Assembly (NCBI GenBank): GCA_903632075.3
Contig: CAHIKZ030004732.1
Coordinates: 1,709,501 to 1,773,500, forward strand
Origin: Acanthosepion pharaonis
Lineage: Eukaryota > Mollusca > Cephalopoda > Sepiida > Sepiidae
Direction: 5' to 3'
DNA: 64,000 nucleotides
Shown here piece by piece: positions 37,509-47,948 of this stretch. A program made the position numbers and the translations under genes. The notes below the pieces were generated by a model. The model worked only from the letters and a program-made list of their open reading frames with translations. It had not been told where the DNA came from and did not search any database. Each line of letters opens with the position of its first letter. The first letter of the stretch is position 1.

Positions 37509-37606
37509 CTATATATATATATATATATATCAAATCTGGATATAAATTTTTCCAAATAAGCATACTTTCAAACAATTCCAAGGTAGATCTGTATTCAAAT
37601 ACAGGA

Positions 37607-37644
<38 letters not shown>
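37509..37644. repeat. Two (TA)n tracts
   Basis: TA repeats at 37509-37530 and 37611-37644 flank 80 bases of unassigned sequence. The 152-codon ORF through them (37463-37921) is Tyr-Ile repeat plus LINE remnant. Confidence 0.95.
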
Positions 37645-37647
<3 letters not shown>

Positions 37648-37659
37648 TCTGCATGATGG

Positions 37660-37800
37660 CTATATTTTTGAAGATAGCCTGTACAACGTTGATCTCACAA
37701 AAAGCAAAATTGATGGAATTGAGATTTTCCTGATGCAGTCACTTCAACGGGCTGGTCATATTGCAAGGAGTAAGAAACCCTATTTAAGGTTGAAAGTTTG
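37660..37800 (+). pseudogene. LINE ORF2 C-terminal scrap (RTE-like)
   Basis: The plus strand reads KSKIDGIEIFLMQSLQRAGH followed by IAR, matching the S-IE--L---QLRW-GH--RM block of RTE-type C-termini, with the W lost. Flanking sequence is not recognisable. It is a different copy from that at 30470-30965. Confidence 0.4.
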
Positions 37801-38049
37801 CCTTTTATTTCAATGGCTTCTAGAATTTGGGGGAGTTATTCATTGCATTGAGTCACATATATATAGTATGTTGGTGCTGCCTATTAATCATGTTTTTATA
37901 ACACCTATTATATATCTATGAGGAGATGCACTTTTATAATTAAGAAGAGATGAATTTTTACTTGCAACTTTTTGTTTTTAATACATAATGTTTTGGTATT
38001 ATCTAATAAAATTTGTCTTATGTTAATATTAATTTGGTTATTTGTGATA

Positions 38050-38092
<43 letters not shown>

Positions 38093-38104
38093 ATGTGTGT
38101 GTGA
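38050..38104. repeat. (TA)n(TG)n microsatellite
   Basis: TA repeat 38050-38086 followed by TG-rich sequence, at the edge of the PLE endonuclease fragment. Confidence 0.95.
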
Positions 38105-38350
38105 ATTGTCAACATAAAGAGTGGTGCCTGTATGGCCAATATAAGAATTTAATGTTGTTTTTTTGATTATTAGTTTTGGAGATACAATCTCCCAAAGTTC
38201 ATGAGAATTCATAAACAACATTTTTACATAGGGTGGATTTTTGAGGTGCTGAATTATTGCTAGATGTTTTGAAGATTTGTAGTAAATGGTAAATTTAAGC
38301 TATTTGTTAGAATCAATAACTGTTATGTATTGGCAAATTATATTTTTAAT
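38105..38350 (-). pseudogene. PLE GIY-YIG endonuclease fragment (copy 1)
   Basis: Minus-strand frames read NNSAPQKSTLCKNVVYEFS, then TLGDCISK and SYIGHTGTTL. This fits the PLE C-terminal endonuclease: a conserved run before VVYEF-C, then the Y-IG-T-TTL---L--H core of the GIY-YIG fold. The catalytic Arg/His segment is replaced by a TG/TA tract. It lies about 1.2 kb downstream, in minus-strand sense, of the equivalent domain at 39600-39870. Confidence 0.6.
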
Positions 38351-38465
38351 GGCTTGCATATGGTATCTGGTTATAAAAAACAATTTCATGAAGTTTTTAT
38401 TTTTGTTTATATCAAAATGACTGCTTATGTTATTTTTTAAAAATTTACATTATATATACACACAG

Positions 38466-38466
<1 letters not shown>

Positions 38467-38519
<53 letters not shown>
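38467..38519. repeat. (TA)n microsatellite
   Basis: About 26 TA units. Confidence 0.97.
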
Positions 38520-38525
<6 letters not shown>

Positions 38526-39168
38526 AGCTTAAATACTGCTCACTCAGGTGGCATCTAAGTTAGCTCTTGCAGAGGGCTCTTCATTGTGTTTTCATCATAA
38601 TAAGTAGGGAGGAGTATGGGACACAATAATGCAATAGGCAACAATAAAACTACAGAAGAACTCAAAATTGATCACTGCATTTGAGTATTGCATTAATATT
38701 TAAGCTTAATTTTTAAAAGTCTAATGATAATTCTTCTGCTGCCACTTAATTTAAAGGCAATTTCATGTACATAGGTCCTTACTTTTTGCACAAACAATTA
38801 TTGTTATTTCATAAATGACTTTCGCTGGATTTTACAATTTCCATTATTCCTAAATTTATTTTCAAGTTGTAAAAATTGTTACCATACAAAAAATTTTTCA
38901 CTTGGGAATCCAAAATTCCAGGATTATGGATCCGGATCTGACTGAATGGTTTTAATTTGCTCACAGAGTCGCCTCAATTCCATAATGGTATGACATGTTA
39001 AGCTACGGCCTCTAGGAGTAAAGCTGAAAATATGAACAATTTTATTTTGAAACACTAATTGGAGAACAGTAATTTTTTCATTTGAAATGGACGATTGAAA
39101 GTTAGAGAGTTGTGCCCGTTTAAGTTGAAAAAAAAAATGTAACACAGTGAGACACTGACATTTGCATT

Positions 39169-39380
39169 TTATATATATATATTACACACATTAAAAATTG
39201 TGTATTTGGGCAGAAATACCACTTTTATGCAAGTTTTGTTGAAAACAACTGACAAGGTGCTATGGTTGAGTTTTTTAATATAATTTCTCATATGTTTGTA
39301 TAAATTTTTTCTTCTCTCTAGACATAAATCATATAAAAATTTCCAAGTGTTTTTGGCTATACTTTTAGCCATTATTAAGA
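39169..39380 (-). pseudogene. PLE N-terminal region / pseudo-LTR piece
   Basis: Minus-strand frame with KNTWKFLYDLCLERRKNLYK and then STLSVVFNKTCIKVVFLPKY, ending at T and a TA tract. It carries the same FN-TC---LPKYT phrase as the cassettes at 28.5 and 52.8 kb. It lies immediately downstream of the 3' end of a PLE copy, the tandem arrangement expected when the terminal repeat contains the start of the coding region. Confidence 0.55.
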
Positions 39381-39599
39381 ATGAATTTTATTTTACTTTT
39401 AACTGAATATATGCATTGTTTTATGTATGTATCTAGAGTTATAGGACTGTTTTATTTTCCAAACATGGTCAACATATTGTGACTGTGTTCATAATTGATA
39501 TTATTGAATGTTGTTTTTTTTGTTTTTTATGTTTTCCTTATTTTTAGCCTTTTTGTACATGTGTATGATATTATTATATTTGTATTATCAATGAATATG

Positions 39600-39870
39600 T
39601 TACGGATAGAGTTTGGTAGGTTGTCATGTATATTTAAATGAGACCTAATCGAGTGATGGTCAAAGAGATGTAACATGAGTCTTCTTGTTAAATATGTTGT
39701 TGTATATCCAATATAATTATTTACAAATTTGGATTGATCAGGAACACAGCTCCTTAAGACACATGGAAATTCATAAATAATATTGATTCTCTGTAATGTA
39801 GATTTTGCAGGTGAATCATTATTTTTGATGATGAAGTTTGCAGTTTTAAATCTTTTATAATAAATAAATC
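39600..39870 (-). pseudogene. PLE GIY-YIG endonuclease (copy 2)
   Basis: An almost open minus-strand frame: RFKTANFIIKNNDSPAKSTL, RINIIYEFPC, VPDQSKFVNN, YIGYTTTYLTRRLMLHL, HHSIRSHL and NIFIDNTNI. YIGYTTTYLTRRL corresponds to the second half of the GIY-YIG core with the catalytic Arg. The following LMLHL--HHSI--H matches the conserved His-containing segment of PLE endonucleases. This is the best-preserved PLE domain in the window. Confidence 0.75.
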
Positions 39871-39949
39871 ATTTAATTTTCTTGATTTTGTCAACTGGAG
39901 TTGTATATTTCTTTATGATGTTTCTAAGTGAAGATTCATCTTGCTTATA

Positions 39950-40441
39950 GTTACTATGCGTATTTTGTGTTGTTATTGGCTACCTTAGAAAGAGTAATAT
40001 GTAAATCTATAGATGGTTTGGAAAACTTATTAACAAGCATTTGTTTCACATTATTAAGTTCTTTAAAGAAAAGCGGATAAGAGGATGAATTCTTGTGCAC
40101 TCGCATAAGGAAATTTTTAATAACATCTATTTTATATCTGAGAGGATATAAGCTAGTAAAATTAAGCAAGAGTTTTTACTTGTGTTTTGTTTTATATAAC
40201 GAACTAGTGAATGTATTATTACTGGACTCCACAAGAACATTTTGTCGGCTAAGTTCAGAAGTAAAATTGAGAGATTTTTTGTTCAAATGTTGTTTTGAGA
40301 TTATCGATTTCATTTTTACTCTCAGATAAAATAAAAATATATACATAATGGATGTATATTTTTGGTTTAGTAACCTTTTTAAAAGCCTTGTTTTCGATGT
40401 GGGACATGTAATAGAGAAGCATGGGCTGAGAGGATTTCCCA
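39950..40441 (-). pseudogene. PLE reverse transcriptase, C-terminal half
   Basis: Begins at the inversion point with MGNPLSP (motif B end), then IENKAFKKVTKPKIYIHYVY followed by IFILSE. The second catalytic Asp of YVDD is replaced and one residue may be missing. Next come KNEIDNLKTTFEQK, LNFTSEL, NVLVESSNNTFT-SLYK, then FTSLYPLRYKIDVIKNFLMR with ELNNVKQMLVNK (thumb). Frame changes occur between blocks. Confidence 0.7.
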
Positions 40442-40712
40442 TATGGAAATATTAAAATACACAAACCCAGAGACCCATTATAACCTATCACTTCACACAT
40501 ACTAAGACTCATATACCAACTGTCAAAATTTCTCAATATTATTATTACCCCATATCTACCTTCCAATTATAGCATCAAATCAACCCATGAATTCATCCAA
40601 ATCCTTCAAACTAAATGAAGGCATTCTAGCATCCCTTGACATTGAAAATTTATTTACAAATGACCCTGTTGATGAAATCATAGATATAATCCTTAACTTC
40701 ATATATAAAAAT
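40442..40712 (+). pseudogene. PLE reverse transcriptase, N-terminal half (opposite strand)
   Basis: The plus strand reads YGNIKIHKPRDPL, stop, PITSHI, YQLSKFLNIIITPYLPSNYS, IKSTHEFIQILQT, then after a +1 shift LNEGILASLDIENLFTNDPV and IIDIILNFIYKN. These are the PLE fingers and motif A (LDIENLFTNVP-type with the catalytic Asp). It stops at IYKN and passes straight into 3'-region sequence, so motifs B and C are deleted from this copy. Confidence 0.75.
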
Positions 40713-41057
40713 TAATAGTGTTGTTTTTTTCTTTTTTATTAATGTAAGAAAGAAAAAGCCAACAATCAATAATATCAACTATGAACATGACCATAATGTG
40801 TTGAGCGCATGTAATATAAAACAATCCTACAACTCTAGATATATATACATAAAACAATGCATATATTTAGTTAAAAGTAAAATAAAATTTATTCTTGATA
40901 ATGGTTAAAAGTATAGCCAAAATCACTTCTAAAACAATTGGACAATTTTTATATAAATTATGTCCAGAGAGGAAAAAAAATTAAACGAACACATGAGAAA
41001 TTATATGAAAAACTCAACCACAGCACCTTGTCAGTCATTTTCAATGAAATTTGCATA

Positions 41058-41394
41058 TATATATATATATATATACACACACACTCAAATTTATTCAAAG
41101 ATATCTGCTCTGATTATCAGGAAGTACCTCATTCGCATTTTTCCATTTCATTTACTGCTAAAATTAATCGCTTCAAAGAATAAAATAATGAAAAGACATT
41201 TTAGTTTTTGGTTTGTTGATTCTGAAATATGACAAAATGGTGAAGAACTAAGTTGAAAACAAGAGGAAAAAAAAAAAAAAAATAGAGAAAAGTGTGACAC
41301 AGGCAATTCTTCCAGTGTCATGGAGGAGAAGAAAATGAATTATTTATGTCAGAAGTTTTAAGAAATTATCTTTGTTATATATGCTTTTCCATCC
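41058..41394. other. Gene-free stretch
   Basis: (TA)9 at 41057-41075, a CA run, AT-rich sequence and A17 near 41267. Nothing further. Confidence 0.45.
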
Positions 41395-41680
41395 ATACTA
41401 GTATCCTCATCTAGTTTGTTATTGCTATTGCTTTGACCAATGTACCTCTGGCCTTTTTCAAGTAACTACCTTGAAATACTGAACCAAATTCTTTATTCCA
41501 TTCACAAGAGGTCAACTATTTTCATTCACTTTCAGCAATATTTTATATCAATTCTTTTGAATTTATTTTGCCGTTTGTATTACTTGTTTTTTTCTGCTAC
41601 TGAACCAGAGTAGGTCTTTTCCGCACTGCCTAACCCAGAGTTTGAATTCATAACTGGCAGGGAACCACATATGGTTTAAC
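41395..41680 (-). repeat. SINE family B, inverted and diverged
   Basis: Left part TATCCTCATCTAGTTTGTTATTGC followed by TTTGACCAATGTACCTCTGGCC matches the tail region of 55605-55880. The right part with GTCTTTTCCGCACTG and GAGTTTGAATTCATAACTGGC matches the body/head junction more loosely. Confidence 0.45.
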
Positions 41681-41842
41681 CAATATTTTAAACTAATAAT
41701 AGGCCATTTGCCACTAGGACAACCTAATGCAGTATTTTTGGAACCTTAAATCTAATGTATATATTCAATTGGTGTAATTTCTAGTGTTCTTTTTTCACTC
41801 AGAGATTCCCAAATGGTTTTCATTTCTATGCTAAGAGGTGGT

Positions 41843-41868
41843 TGTTGTGTGTGTGTGTGTGTGTGTGT
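41843..41868. repeat. (GT)n microsatellite
   Basis: Thirteen GT units; a second (GT)n tract is at 42610-42631 and a (GA)n tract at 42874-42891. Confidence 0.95.
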
Positions 41869-42799
41869 TTACATGAGTAAGTATATGTGTGTGTTTAAGC
41901 AGATACACAGATAACAGTGTCCTGATAGATGTCTCAAAAAGAAAACTACAAAAAAATCCTAAAGAATGTAGTAAAAGAAAGTGAGAAGAAAGTACTAACC
42001 ATTAATTATATGACAGAATATTAATCCATAAGAATATTTCATTAGAAAGAAAAATATAGTGCTGAACTGCTATGTCATATCTATCCTCCTGTACAGCAGT
42101 GAATGCTGGATAATTTTTTTTACAGATGAGGAGCTTTTAAATGACAGACATGGTTTGACAGACATATACTGAGAATATCATTTCTATATCAACATCATTA
42201 TTGTATGAGCCATATCATAATCATCAAATCACTTTGGCCATAAGTGCCTGTAATAATCTAAAGCACCTGCAACAAGAGTTCCTTTGCTTCTCACTGTCTA
42301 TCACGTATTTATTAACTTTGTTCAGTTCTGGTTACTTCTTAAGCTGTCTGCTGACCTTCTGGCAAGATTTAATCATTTCAATAAACAGTTTACTAACTAT
42401 CAATCATCTGTGTGAGTGACCAAGAAGCTAGTGTATGATCACAAATCCACATAGTATTGGCAGATGTTAACAATATTAAATGGACTACAGCCTTCATACA
42501 AGAAGAAACTTGTTCACCAGGCTACTCACTTGTCTACCTTTTGGTTGAGAGATCTGTGCTAAGGGAAATCAAGAGATAAAACTTGGATTATTAGGAGATC
42601 AAATCAGTTGTGTGTGTGTGTGTGTGTGTGTATGTTGGGGAAGTTTTCTGTTACTCACTCCTCAATAAGCTTAAAGTAAAACTTGTAAAAGTGCTACAGA
42701 ATATGATTTCATGGTTAATCTTTCAACCAAACCTTATAAATATATACAGTTTCCTGTCTGAATGAGGAATTATTATTATAGGATGAGGAGTTATTATTT

Positions 42800-42880
42800 A
42801 CAGTTAAACTAATATCCTCATCTTTGTTGTCATTATCATAACATTTTGGCCACTGTACCCTCTAGTTATCTTGAGAGAGA
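42800..42880 (-). repeat. SINE family B tail fragment
   Basis: AATATCCTCATCTTTGTTGTCATTATC followed by TTTTGGCCACTGTACCCTCTAG is the inverted family B tail. It is followed by a GA repeat. Confidence 0.45.
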
Positions 42881-43061
42881 GAGAGAGAGAGGCTAAAGGG
42901 AAATAACTGCAGATTTGAAGTCAGAACAGTATCATTGATAACTTGTAGTCCCTAGTTAATATATTCTTAAGACTTGATATAATGCAAAAATATCACAATG
43001 ACAAAATCAGTCAATTATTTATAACTATTTATACTGGGACTCAAGCATGCAATTACAAGTA

Positions 43062-43127
43062 AAATAAATATGATTTCAAAACTTAAAATCTTATTAAAGA
43101 TTTTAAGTTTTGAAATCATATTTATTT
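43062..43127. repeat. Perfect 31-bp inverted repeat with 4-bp spacer
   Basis: Arms 43062-43092 and 43097-43127 are exact reverse complements around ATTA. The right arm ends one or two bases before the start of the hAT MITE fragment at 43129. Confidence 0.97.
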
Positions 43128-43128
43128 T

Positions 43129-43255
43129 TGGCATATGAATTTTTTAAAACTGTTTCTAAATCTTTGTCTTTCAATCATTCCGCCTCACCTGCTATTCTTT
43201 TCCATTACACCTATAAGGCATGCCCCACCATTTGGGGACTACCACTCTAAGCTAT
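43129..43255 (+). mobile_element. hAT-like MITE, 5'-truncated copy
   Basis: GGCATATGAA-TTTTTAAAA, TCTTTGTCTTT, ATTCCGCCTCACCTGCT and CACC match 61311-61421 in order. The end GGGGACTACCACTC corresponds to the GGAACCACTG terminus there. The left half is missing; the break coincides with the palindrome at 43062-43127. Confidence 0.55.
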
Positions 43256-43257
43256 AG

Positions 43258-43490
43258 TCTCATTAAGTGGAAACAAGACTATCAATTACTGATCAGTACT
43301 AAGAAGAACTAGAATAGATATCCCAAGACATGGGCAGTGGAATGAGAAAAATTTACCTTCATAGATTAAAAAAAGGGGATTAGTTTAAAATTTGCTGAAT
43401 GTAACCTGGATTGATAAACACCTAAAGGAGGCTAGAGGGAACAGTGACTAAAACGTTGTGGTAATAAAAAAATGATAACATTAGTCAAAT
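43258..43490 (+). repeat. SINE family B, 5'-truncated
   Basis: TTAAGTGGAAACAAGACTATC, AAGAACTAGAATAGATATCCC, AGACATGGGCAGTGGAATGAG, CACCTAAAGGAGGCTAGAGGG, and CAGTGACTAAAACGTTGTGG match the family B body and tail. It lies directly beside the hAT MITE fragment. Confidence 0.6.
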
Positions 43491-44352
43491 TATAAATAAT
43501 ATATAATTTTCTTTCTATTTTCAGTTTCCAAGAAGTTTTTCTTTACATTTATTGTTACAATTATCTATTAAAAAATGTTTTCCAACATCCTTATTTAGAT
43601 AAAGTGTTGTATAACATACTTATATCTAATAAGTTAATATTTCAAATGTAATGAAAATATATAAAAAAACATTTATTCATTAGAGTTAATTTAGTATGAA
43701 AATGAATAAACATATTTGCAAAGTATCTCAGAAAAAAATTGCTTATGTTTGTCTTGTATTGAAATATTATTCATCGAGAGACAAAGACAAGCAGTAACAT
43801 AATATATAACTTCTGAAAATTCCCAAACTATAAGAGCAACAGAAAATATTCACAATTTGATTTCGTGTCCAAACCAAGAATCTTATCCAAAAATTAAGGT
43901 CAATAGACAATTTGTCATGTCATGAATCAAGCAAGACTAAATAACCAAAATTACTTTTGCCCCCTTTATCTTTCCCACAATTATCATTTCAAATTAGTTT
44001 CCATTTACTATTACACAATTATTTCATAGAAGATTAGTATTGCCTGGCATAGATGTAGATTATTATGTTGAGAGGCATAAAACTGTTTAACAAAATGGCA
44101 CAACTATAATTCTTTACAATTCATACAGAGAAATGCTAAAAGTTTTCATATAAGCCATGGATGAAGAGAATAATTAAGTCAGCAATTAGCTATATATATT
44201 TCAAAATTATATTCATTATACAGATATACACAAGTGGTCAATGATTTTGACAATTTGAATCATATTTTACTAGACAGGAAAAGAATGCAAGTGTATAAAT
44301 CACAAAATAGCTTATAGTAAATTTTTATACAGTTATTAGTAAATATACATAG

Positions 44353-44353
<1 letters not shown>
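43491..44353. other. Gene-free AT-rich stretch
   Basis: Nothing recognised. Confidence 0.5.

Positions 44354-44394
<41 letters not shown>
44354..44394. repeat. (TA)n microsatellite
   Basis: About 20 TA units, about 45 bases before R2 copy 2. Confidence 0.97.
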
Positions 44395-44398
<4 letters not shown>

Positions 44399-44439
44399 TG
44401 ATAAATTTTTAAATATCAAAAAAACTTTTAGGGAAAAAA

Positions 44440-44545
44440 CTATTACAAAGTGGAAAAAGTTTTTGTGTGATGTGCTTCATCCTTTAGGACATCATTGGAC
44501 TAAAGTGATATTTATGTTGATGCAACTACAGATGTGCACAAAGGA
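44440..44545 (+). repeat. Interspersed repeat family R2, copy 2
   Basis: ACAAAGTGGAAAAAGTTTTT, GTGATGTGCTTCATCCTTTAG followed by GACAT, GACTAAAGTGATATTTATG and TTGATGCA match the minus strand of 12570-12705. The hairpin motif CCTAAAGGATGAAG is best preserved here, on the minus strand. Confidence 0.5.
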
Positions 44546-44657
44546 AAGGGGACAATGAAAATTTAAAATTAAATTTTTTTTAAATATAGGTTTTTTGGTA
44601 TATAGTTTAGCTGATTTCATTTACTTTCTTTTTGTTTCTGATCACTTTTGTTTTTTT

Positions 44658-44660
<3 letters not shown>

Positions 44661-44703
<43 letters not shown>

Positions 44704-44744
44704 ATAAAAATAATGTTAAGAAAAAAATTTGGGGAAAAAATTAC

Positions 44745-44777
<33 letters not shown>
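44661..44777. repeat. Two (TA)n tracts
   Basis: TA repeats 44661-44700 and 44746-44777 around 45 bases of AT-rich DNA. The four overlapping Tyr-Ile ORFs here are artefacts. Confidence 0.97.
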
Positions 44778-44784
<7 letters not shown>

Positions 44785-45042
44785 CACATCAAAAGTAATT
44801 TTACAAATTTTAAGGGCTATTTCCTTACACCAAAATAAGGATAAAAGTCCATATAAACATGTATGCAAATCTTTTATTTTTGAGTTAGTAGTTTTAAAAA
44901 GAAAGTTTACTGTAGATGGTGCTGCGTTGCCATGTAGACTAGGTCAAATTTGTCATTTGTGTACATTTGTGGTTAGTCTGTCATCAGTGTTTAATGTGTG
45001 TAGTAGTGAGTTAACTGACAAGTGTTCTGTTTAACAATTGCA

Positions 45043-45225
45043 GGATATTCATATGAGCAGGCAGATATAATTTTTACATATGGTTGCATGAATGGTAATG
45101 GATGTGAGGCTGCATGGCTGTATCAGACAGAGTTTTTAGATTGAGAACAGCTTGGTCCTCTAAACTTTGCTGCTGTTTATTGTGGTACTACAAACTATGG
45201 GAAGGAATTGGAAACACAATCCTAA
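45043..45225 (+). pseudogene. DUF4817-like helix-turn-helix domain remnant
   Basis: The plus strand reads GYSYEQADIIFTYGCMNGNG, CEAAWLYQTEFLD, stop, EQLGPLNFAAVYCGTTNYGK. The order E-AD-I--YG-CNGN---AA--Y---FP-R--P----F--V---L-E-G resembles the short domain catalogued as DUF4817. That domain is common in arthropod and mollusc transposon-associated proteins. One in-frame stop and the lack of any downstream partner suggest a relic. AATTGCAG directly before it looks like a splice acceptor, but may be chance. Confidence 0.4.
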
Positions 45226-45688
45226 ATAAGGGATAAACCTCTATTGCTGCTCAAAAACCCACAGAGGAGTATGAATCATATCTATTCCTATACTGTTAAG
45301 TTTTTGATGCTATTATTACCGTATATGGTAACACGTGAGAAAGAATAATAAGAAGAACTTTTCTTTGACTGCTATCTACAAAGGCAAACTATTGAGCAAT
45401 TCAATGGTTGGCTTCTTGTTTGGTGTTCTCTTTCCTTTCTACCAAAAACCCCAGTAAAAAAAAAAAAAAAAAAAAAAAATTAAATTAATTATATAATATA
45501 TATATAAATACAATACAATCAATTTAATTATTCACAATAACTCCTCCTAATCAACTGATGTATTGCATTCTCATTGTTACAGTGCATTTCTTGTCTCATT
45601 TAATTGTAACACATGGAAAAAATATTTGGGAATGTGAAAGGATTATGATCAAAATAAGCAGACATAACATTTCTAACTTATTCAGTTA

Positions 45689-45691
<3 letters not shown>

Positions 45692-45753
<62 letters not shown>
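45692..45753. repeat. (TA)n microsatellite
   Basis: About 31 TA units. Confidence 0.97.
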
Positions 45754-45757
<4 letters not shown>

Positions 45758-46043
45758 AGATTTTTTTTTATTTCTTTATTCATTAATCACTACTTTTTTT
45801 TTTTTCTGACTACAGCTGCCAATATAAGTGCCATGGATCAATGTGGGAAGATCAATTATTTATTAAATCTATTTTAATTAGCAGCACCGCCATGAGATAT
45901 TTTTATTTCCTCACCAAACAGTTGTCCATTAAATTGAGAGCAGATCTTGCATTAAAGACAAAGAGTGATGTGTAGGAATTTTCTCATAGTGACCAGGAAA
46001 AGAAAAAGATCAGGATTGTGCTCCATTTTGAGCATTAAAACAA

Positions 46044-47280
46044 TTATACTCTGCTGATCAGCTTTGTAAATAAATCAACATCGTCTTGGTCTGATGGAAT
46101 AGATTCCAGTTAGAACTTAAGTCCTTATACAGTGGTACTTTATGTGGACATGTTTTGAACATTTGTAGTAGATAGGTTCCTAAGCAAGAGCTATAGTATC
46201 CTGATTGTCACAAGAGCGGTTTGATCAATTTTAATTATGTTTAATAATTGAATAAGGAATTTTGCTTCTAATATTACAGTTCTTAATACCGTGTATTTCA
46301 CTTTGCATGTTGACAATGCTACTGTAGGTTGTTTTCTCATTTACTAAAACATCTCAGAAATATTTGACAATAACTGAAAACCATTCCTTTTTGAATTTCC
46401 ACAATCAGTGTTGCAAAATCCTCTTAAACTTAAGGCCTTAATAAATTTATTGAACGCAGTGTTTTGTGCCTGTTAAATGGCATAAGATTTGTTTAGCTTT
46501 TATCAAATGATCCATTGTCAGTTATGTTGAATATTGCAATAATTTTGTTACAACATAACATTTGGATGATTTGCTGTCATAATACACATCAGGCTACCAA
46601 TTCTATTTCTTGGTAATAATTTCCTTCTGCTGATTCAGCATTGCTTTCACCCAGTAGATTGAGATTCATTTCACAAAATGTTGATCAAGGTTTACAATCT
46701 TGCATTCCAAATTTGGTGAGAATCTTTTCCACATCTTGCCGGATTCATCTCTATATTTTTAAACATAAATTGTATGCCTAGAAAAAAAAGAAAGATGCCC
46801 AAAATTTTTCATTTTGAATTATTCATTTAAACCTGTTTTTACATTAACATGAAATTGCAATCATCAAACCAAACAACCATAATCATTATTTTATTTAATG
46901 TGTTTTTTGTATAAATGCGAGGAGAAATCTTGACCAGTTAAATGTTTGTGCAATACAATGTTCCAATTTTGTCTGCACAATGTTTGGTGAACAGATGTAT
47001 CGGATGGCTAATTGTATTAAAATCCTTACAGACAATAAATGTGCTGTAAGTTAGAAAGTCTCATTATATTCTATTCCAGCTTTTTAAAAGCAACCTTTTG
47101 CAACAAACCAAGCCTTGTATTGTTCGTCACCATTTTTATTAGTTTTAATAGTATACACCTACTGACTTCCAGTGAGAGTTTTATTAGTCAAGAGTGTAGT
47201 TAATTCATATGTATCATTCATTTTTATAACATTTATTTCACTTTCCATGGCCTTGTGCTATTTTACAGTGTCGATTGAAG
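46044..47280 (-). pseudogene. copia reverse transcriptase / RNase H remnant
   Basis: Minus-strand blocks: AMESEINVIKMNDTYELT, GSQ-VYTIKTNKNGDEQYKA then WFVAKGC (the WV-K-K---G---YKARLVAKG block), KAGIEYNETF, then a jump to QNWNIVLHKHL (LKQS-R-W---L---L). The catalytic YVDD segment is deleted. RNase H traces are GFQLLSN, KQPTVALSTCKVKYT and ILEAKFLIQLLN, then CDNQDTIALA, KHVHIKYH and VDLFTKLISRV before the stop at 46044. Confidence 0.7.
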
Positions 47281-47399
47281 TAATAGCTTCAATATAAGTA
47301 TTGGGTATATATTTTACAGAACACCAATAGTTTATAGTAGGACTTACTGCATTGTCCAAATTTTTAACAACAGTCTTAAGTATTTTTCTAACCTGCTGG

Positions 47400-47750
47400 G
47401 GTATCTTCTGTCAGATATTTCTGGGATTATTTTCCTCATTGTTGGTTGGATTATCTGGTTGTGTATTAAACTTTGTTTTTCCTCCCCTTAAGGATTTTGT
47501 AATAGCATATGACCATAAGAATTTTGATAGTTTTGATTCATTTAGTAGACATCTTCCCATTTCAAACAAAGATTGACACGATCTTTTTGCAGTGCCATTC
47601 TGGTGTGAAGAATATGTGGCTGATTTTTCATGCTTAATATGATTATTGATTAGAAGGATTTTAAAATTTTCAGAAGTAAATTCTATGCTATTACCACTTC
47701 TTAGTGAGAAACATTACCTTTTTGCTTAAGGAAGTAAACTATGATTAGAC
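47400..47750 (-). pseudogene. copia integrase core remnant
   Basis: The minus strand reads RSGNSIEFTSENFKILLINN, HIKHEKSATYSSHQNGTAKR, SCQSLFEMGRCLLNESKLSK, FLWSYAI. This is the RSDNG-EF---F---L---GI-H--S-PYSPQQNG-AER block. The second catalytic Asp (RSDNG) is Gly here and the third catalytic residue (AER) is Lys, so the enzyme would be dead. Confidence 0.8.
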
Positions 47751-47948
47751 TGAAAGTTAAAACAAAACAGTATATATTTGAAACCATTCAAAGATATCAG
47801 CCCAATTGGGCTGCCTAGACCACAATGAACAAGGACTAATATTTTATTTGCATGTTGGGTAATTTTTATATTGTACCATTTTGATTTGGATACATATTTC
47901 ACAGTTTAAATTTGATTTTTTGGTAATTTTCATGTCTTCTACATTGTC

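Larger units (their letters stand above)
39226..41057. mobile_element. Head-to-head composite of two PLE copies
   Basis: Outer arms 39226-39513 and 40760-41057 are inverted copies of each other (about 290 bp, roughly 80% identical by eye) and represent the PLE 3'/terminal region. Between them, 39600-40441 on the minus strand carries the second half of the reverse transcriptase plus endonuclease, while 40442-40712 on the plus strand carries the first half. The two halves meet at 40437-40446 in the short palindrome CCATATGG. Neither copy alone is complete. Confidence 0.75.

Noticed and set aside
44595..45034. Overlapping Tyr-Ile repeat proteins
   Set aside because: Translations of (TA)n tracts in every frame; the same applies to ORFs at 5301, 9745, 28408, 28754, 37463, 37972, 40938 and 50045.
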